A DNA stretch of 64,000 nucleotides, taken from contig CM069872.1 in assembly GCA_036172665.1 (NCBI GenBank), positions 52,872,101 to 52,936,100 of the forward strand. The letters run 5' to 3'. Source of the stretch: Prosopocoilus inquinatus (Eukaryota; Arthropoda; Insecta; Coleoptera; Lucanidae). This document shows, piece after piece, positions 57,961 through 64,000 of this stretch. The position numbers and the translations under genes are program-made. The notes under the pieces were generated by a model that did not search any database, was not told where the DNA came from, and saw only the letters and a list, made by a program, of their open reading frames with translations. Every line of letters begins with the position of its first letter. Position 1 is the first letter of the stretch.

Positions 57961-60900
57961 CATAATTTAAATACGAGTATAAAATAAAGTCAAATCGAAT
58001 CGACTGACGATCCGGCTTACAATTTAAAAAAATTAAAATGTAAGAGGTGGATGCTTAAAAGAGGTTGGAAATCCCTGATGTAAAAAATACGAAAGAACAG
58101 TAATTCGTATAATCATTAAAAAAAATTAACACAAATAATTTTTAAAAAAATGCTAAATTTAAAGAACTACAGAAGAAAAAAAAATTAAAATGAAAAAAGT
58201 TGAAAATTATAAAATAAAAAATAGCCAAAAATGTTACACATTGTTCCAAGGTCAACCCAACCCCAACTTACCCCAACGTAAGAATAGGAAAACTTAGAAC
58301 AAAAAAAAATTAAAAATTTCTAAAACTGCCAGAAATTTGAAAAACCGTTCGAAAACTCAGCTTCATCTCCTTCATCTCTAAGTGGAGACAATCCAAGGAA
58401 TAAAATTTTTGAAAAAATGAAATAATGAAGGATTAAAGCAACAACAAAGTTAAAAGTTAAAAATTTCAAAAAATGGCAAAAATTGACAAAAATCTTAAAA
58501 ATTTGAAGGCACAGCTTCATGGAAGCCAAAGAAAGAACTATAAGAAAAGAGAATTATGCAAAATTAGAGCAAAAAAAATGTTAAAATTTAACAATTTCAA
58601 AAAAAAAAATTAAAATGGTTAAAAATCTAATAAAAGAAAAATTGTCGACTACTTTTAAGTTCCACCCGACCACTAAGGTGAACCTAAGTGTGTTCCAACC
58701 CAATGAAAAAATTCAAGAAAGGTAAAAATTTCAAAAAATTACACAAGAAATTATTAAAATTAATGAAAATTTAAAAGCTACACTCCATCCCAGTTCAACT
58801 TAAGCCAAAAGTCCAAACTCCAACCAAACAACCCACTATAACGAAAAATTAAACCAATTAAAAATTTATTCAAGATTGAAAAAATTAAACAGCTGTCACG
58901 AGGGGTTGACGACAAGCAAGTAACGGAGCCGGTACGGTTTAGGGGTGTTTATTTTAAACTGATCATATTTAAAGATTTGATTGAATTAAGGTAAAAATTT
59001 AAAATTAAAATTAGAACTAAATTATGTTGTTAAACTGAACTACATCGCTACTTCTTCGACAATAATTATTTATTACTCTCGGAGCACTCGCTTGCTTGCT
59101 ATAACATTACCGCACTTAAAATAATCAACATTTTTTATTTATTCCCATCAGTGTACTTTTAGTTCTTCGCCCGAGGCCCAACAATCACGAATTCACTAAT
59201 TCAGAATAGTTTTAAGGTGGATATATTTAAAAATTTCCCTTTTCAAACTATCCATGCAGGATATGACAAAGTGCATTTCTGAAGGTTCGGGTCCAATGAC
59301 CGATGCACAAAAATCATAAGGGTCTCGTTAAAACACATTTAATGAGCGAACACGTTAATTGTTTTTTGTATAAAATACGGTCTGCTGGTGCAGCATTGTA
59401 AGTAAGTTCAAACGACTTGGCGGTGTCATTTGTCAGCATGGAATTCCCTCTATTAAAACGTTAATTTTGCATAAGTTCCATTGACCGGAAATCACTTTGA
59501 TCTGCGAGCTAAGCAGGCGGCGGTAGTTCATTCCAGGCAAATTAAGCCGTGTGTCGATGATCGCAATTGTGAAATGCTACCTAAACAATTTTGTCAATTG
59601 AATTTAAAGGTACGTGACGAATAATTAAATGAATAAAGTTTTCAAAAATACGAAAAAATACGCACGAACTTGCGTAGGTGTGTCTTTGTCTTACGAAACA
59701 ACGCCCTTTTTCAAGATTGAACGGAACAACTGATATACCCCAGCTCCACTGCACGTAATCCTAATTAATCAGTTTCGCGACGCATTTAAAACAATAGACG
59801 TCGATTTATTTTTACAAGGCCTTCTGTTCAGAGTACGGACGGTGAAATATTTATTTTCCGGGAATCCGTCGCGTCGGTTCGTGCATGTTTTATGCAAACA
59901 GCAGCATTCCGCGAACTCACTCGCAGTCACAGCCACAATCACAATCAGTTCGCGTCCCCCCACTCCGCCCCCCTTACACATGTATATCGAATTTGCTCCA
60001 ACTTATAAAAGCACTCCTCGCAAGGCGAAAGCAACGACGAAAAAAAGGCTAAACCTAACCGGAAACTAGAAAAGTATTTTCCGGTCGTCGATGTCGATTT
60101 GATTCGATTCTCCGCGCGAGTCTTCAACTTACGGCCGGGGAAGTTTGCGATTTGCTTTTTTTTAAAAAAAATCAGCTGGGGCGTAAGGAGATTTAAAAGC
60201 GAGGAGTGTACGACAGGAAATTCGGGGAATTTTATTCGGAGCATAAGCTGGGGGATAAGTGAGTAACAATTCATTCATTTGAGGTTAGGTTTATAAAGAA
60301 CTGTCAAATTTTGACAGGTCAACCTGCGTCAGACAGTGTAGCCAACTGATTATTGCAAGTCACGGACTGCATTGAAATATTTTTTTTCTTTATATATATA
60401 ATAATTGTGCGCCGTTTTTCTCTTTGCAAGAATAAAAAACCAAAAGAAATATCTATATGTATATAACGTGTATATATACTTATGTATAGGTATACACATA
60501 AGAAATAAACGGTGGGTGTATTGGAACAAGTGTATAGGAGCAGGTCTTGAGTAGGTGCTTAATATTGCAAGATCCGCGCAAGTATTAAGAATTCCAAGCC
60601 AGTAAATCCAACGCAATAAACTCGTATTTAATGTTTGCTTGCTTTAACTGGTGTTTATCTTGCGATGCATATTAAATGCAGAGCAGGGTGTACTTTATTC
60701 GGTTGGTTAAATTTCATGTTAAACATGCTTATATTGTAAGGCTTGGCTTGAAGAAGATGCACCGTTTTTCTTGAACAAACTTGACGACGGATTTGTGTTT
60801 TCTTAAAATCCCAACAAGCGATTTTATATTTTTATCTTTATCGCTGTATTGGTTTCTCTCTCCGATTTTGTTCCTCCGACAATTTTCTGCGACTTTAAAA

Positions 60901-61200
60901 TCTTTTCGTTCTCCTCAACATTGCCCAGGAAGATCTGTGGTAAGCAGACCTGAGAAGCATGGAGAGTAACATCAGAGGAAAAGAGAGGATTAAACGAATA
61001 TTTTTTCTTTGCAAATTCTGCTTCATTTTCAAAACGAATGGACTACAAAATCATTTAATTCCTGAAGCACAGCTTTTCGTGCTTAATGCCCCGATATGTT
61101 TCCTGAAAATGCCTTTGAGAATGGATGAGAAAAGAATTTTTCTATTGGAAAGCTAACGAATCATTGAACACCATCCTCTCATTTGTTTTTTAGGCGAGGG
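57961..61200. other. Long intergenic stretch, A-rich then mixed
   Basis: 57961-58900 is A-rich with recurring AAAATTAAAAATTTC words, possibly decayed relatives, in opposite orientation, of the T-rich array before it. 58900-60700 is unique-looking. Near 60880-60935 TTTTCTGCGACTT... and CATTGCCCAGGAAG resemble the window's last bases (63960-64000), hinting at a longer repeat beyond the edge. No gene supported. Confidence 0.4.
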
Positions 61201-64000
61201 TTAGGTCTAAGAATTAATGCTAAGATCAGATCGCCATCTCTCTTTCTCATTCGGAATGTTCTTCATGCTTCCTTACCAATTTCAACAAAACTCGTTTGCC
61301 AATTCCTTCAGGGGAATTTTTGCAGTGATGAGGACGACGATTTCCAAAGACTTCCTTCTTTTTCTTCTTGCAATCACATTTTTCTTTCACATCAATACAG
61401 GTAATTCCATGCTAATGTCGTCTATTTAATTGCTAGTTAATCAGTTTCTTCCCTGTACTAATTGTTGCTTTGGATATGATGCCTTCCAAGGTCTCTTTCC
61501 GTGGAAATTTATTTTGCTTCGCCATTTCTTCATTGCGATTAAGTTCTTCTTTGCATTTAGTGGTTTACCAATAAATTCGTTTACGATATTAAATTTGCTT
61601 TGCGTAGAAACGACTTTCTTCACGAGGCAGTTCTTGCTTCCTCTTCTGCTTTCCTTTAGGTTTTCGGAAATTGTTCATTTTTTGCTCTTGGATGGTTACT
61701 CGAGGTTTCTTTGTTGACTTCAGCTGCTCGTTCATCAATTCCTTCACCACTGGATTTGCTGTGGGTAAGGACGACTTACAAACACCTCTTCACGAGCCTG
61801 TTCTTGTTTCTTCTTCTCATTTCCTTTAGGTTTCCCGAAATTGTCCTTTTTTTGGTTTTGGATTATCACTCGTGGTTTCTGTATTGATTTCAATTATTTA
61901 ATTACTCGTTCATAAATTCTTTCACCACTGGATTTGCTGTGGGTAAAGACGACTTGCAAGGGCTTCTTCACTAAGCAATTCTTGCCTCATCTTCTTCTTT
62001 TCGTTAGGCTTTCGGAAACTGTCCTTTTCTGCTCTTAGTTTCTTTGTGGATTTCAACTTTTTTAATTGCTCGTTCATCAATTCCTTCACCACTGGATTTG
62101 CTGTGAGTAAAGACGACTTACAAAGACCTCTTCAAGAGCCTGTTCTTGCTTCCTCTTCTCATTTCCTTTAGGTTTTCCGAAATTGTCCTTTTTTTGGTTT
62201 TAGATTATCACTCCTGGTTTCTGTATTGATTTCAATTATTTAATTGCTCGTTCATAAATTCTTTCACCATTGGATTTGCAGTGGGTAAAGACGACTTGCA
62301 AGGGCTTCTTCACTAAGCAATTCTTGCCTCATCTTCTTCTTTTCGTTAGGCTTTCGGAAACTGTCCTTTTCTGCTCTTAGTTTCTTTGTGGATTTCAACT
62401 TTTTTAATTGCTCGTTCATCAATTCCTTCACCACTGGATTTGCTGTGAGTAAAGACGACTTACAAAGACCCCTTCAAGAGCCTGTTCTTGCTTCCTCTTC
62501 TCATTTCCTTTAGGTTTCCCGAAATTGTCCTTTTCTTGGTTTTGGATTGTTTGGATTCATGGTTTCTGTATTGATTTCAATTATTTAATTGCTCGTTCAT
62601 AAATTCTTTTACCATTGGATTTGCGGTAGGTAAAGACGACTTGCAAGGGCTTCTTCACTAAGCAATTCTTGCCTCATCTTCTTCTTTTCTTTAGGCTTTC
62701 GGAAACTGTCCTTTTCTGCTCTTAGTTTCTTTGTGGATTTCAACTTTTTTAATTGCTCGTTCATCAATTCCTTCACCACTGGATTTGCTGTGAGTAAAGA
62801 CGACTTACAAAGACCCCTTCAAGAGCCTGTTCTTGCTTCCTCTTCTCATTTCCTTTAGGTTTTCCGAAATTGTCCTTTTTTTGGTCTTGGATTATCACTC
62901 GTGGTTTCTGTATTGATTTCAATTATTTAATTGCTCGTTCATAAATTCTTTCACCATTGGATTTGCTGTGGGTAAAGACGACTTGCAAGGGCTTCTTCAC
63001 TAAGCAATTCTTGCCTCATCTTCTTCTTTTCTTTAGGCTTTCGGAAACTGTCCTTTTCTGCTCTTAGTTTCTTTGTGGATTTCAACTTTTTTAATTGCTC
63101 GTTCATCAATTCCTTCACCACTGGATTTGCTGTGAGTAAAGACGACTTACAAAGACCTCTTCAAGAGCCTGTTCTTGCTTCCTCTTCTCATTTCCTTTAG
63201 GTTTTCCGAAATTGTCCTTTTTTTGGTCTTGGATTATCACTCGTGGTTTCTGTATTGATTTCAATTATTTAATTACTCGTTCATCAATTCCTTCGCCATT
63301 GGATTTGCTGTGGGTAAAGACGACTTCCAAAGGTCTCTTCCAATGGCAGTTATGTTTCTTCCTCTTCTTCTTACGATCTGGTTTTTTTGGAAACTGCCTC
63401 CTGAAATTTTAATCGTCTTTCCTTGCTAATTTCAACCCTTCAATTTTTCGCTTATCAATTCCTTCAGGATACGACTTCCAAAGGCCTCTTCCCGAGGCAG
63501 TTCTTCCTTCATGTTGTCCTTTCGATTATATTTTAAGAAATTGTTTTATTTTACTCTTTGAATCTTATTCGTTGACTTCAATTTTTTAACTGTTCGTTTA
63601 TCAATTGCTCCACCATTGGATTTGCAGGGGGCAAGTTGATTTCTAAAGGCATCTTCCAGTGGCAGTTACGTTTCTTCCTCTTCTTCTTACGATCAGTTTT
63701 TTTGGAAGCTGCCTCTTTTGCCCTTGATAGTTTCAACCATTCAATTCTTCGCTTGTCAATTTCTTCACAATACGACTTGCAAAGGTCTCTTCACGTGGGA
63801 GTTCCTGCTTCCTCTTCTCCTTTCAATTGGGTTTTAGGAAATTGTTTGTTTGAATATTATTCGTCGACCTGCGGTTGAAGATTTTTGCCCAATTTTACTA
63901 AAAGGGCATGTTTGGTTGCCTACCTATTGGCTTTAGCGGTTTTGTTTATCGAAGCTTCTTGCAATTTTCTGCGACCTCTACGTTGCCCGAGCAGTGTTAC
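61200..64000. repeat. Dimeric satellite, 343-bp higher-order unit of two ~171-bp monomers
   Basis: CCACTGGATTTGCTGTGAG occurs at about 62089, 62431, 62775 and 63118, spaced 342-344 bp. Between these, a second monomer type reads CCATTGGATTTGCTGTGGG. Type 1 carries CTCTTCTCATTTCCTTTAGG; type 2 carries CATCTTCTTCTTTTCKTTAGG. Units outside about 61.8-63.3 kb are more diverged and monomeric. The array reaches the right edge. The minus strand reads as Lys/Glu-rich in pieces (e.g. VKELMNEQLKKLKS) but with a frame break in each unit. Confidence 0.92.

Overview
The window looks like eukaryotic, repeat-packed heterochromatin, most likely from an arthropod (probably an insect). Every gene-like reading frame I can support belongs to a DNA transposon. 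The transposon families are an invertebrate-type Transib/RAG1-like element, a PIF/Harbinger element with a MADF-domain partner, and BED-finger hAT elements. No host protein gene, rRNA, tRNA or CRISPR array is supported. The phylum-level call rests on transposon flavour and abundant unmethylated-looking CpG, so it is only moderately firm.

Layout. 0-12 kb is a run of unrelated tandem arrays: a 261-bp array, a composite GC-rich array, a hairpin-forming minisatellite and a 145-bp array. 12.7-19 kb holds more arrays (about 200 bp, 171 bp), two of them interrupted by short foldback MITEs, plus modules that recur at 34-38 kb. 19.7-21.6 kb is a 300-bp satellite. 23.29-28.92 kb is a Transib-like element (5-bp duplication GCGGC) carrying a frameshifted transposase; an hAT element (26.44-28.56 kb, 8-bp duplication) is nested inside it. 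30.6-31.9 kb is another 145-bp array. 34.4-38.3 kb repeats the 12.7-14.3 kb module inverted and the 18.4-18.96 kb module direct. 39-40.1 kb is a satellite containing a retrotransposon primer-binding site. 40.9-43.3 kb holds 300-bp and 76-bp arrays. 45.8-50.8 kb is a ~265-bp array split by a 3.16-kb Harbinger element (TAA duplication). 51.5-54 kb is a second hAT copy in inverted orientation. 55-57 kb holds a 16-bp minisatellite and two more MITEs. 61.4 kb to the right edge is a 343-bp dimeric satellite.

Most notable: (1) the two Harbinger genes are convergent and interlocked, so each gene's last exon and poly(A) signal sit in the other's intron and the spliced mRNAs need not overlap; (2) the Transib transposase has alanine where the third catalytic acidic residue is expected; (3) three different satellites 40 kb apart share a ~60-bp core, and one of them carries a tRNA-Lys(CUU)-type primer-binding site, pointing to an LTR retrotransposon as the seed; (4) a duplicated element predicts a series of consecutive hairpins whose stems are kept while loops differ. 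All exon boundaries, percent similarities and family calls were made by eye.
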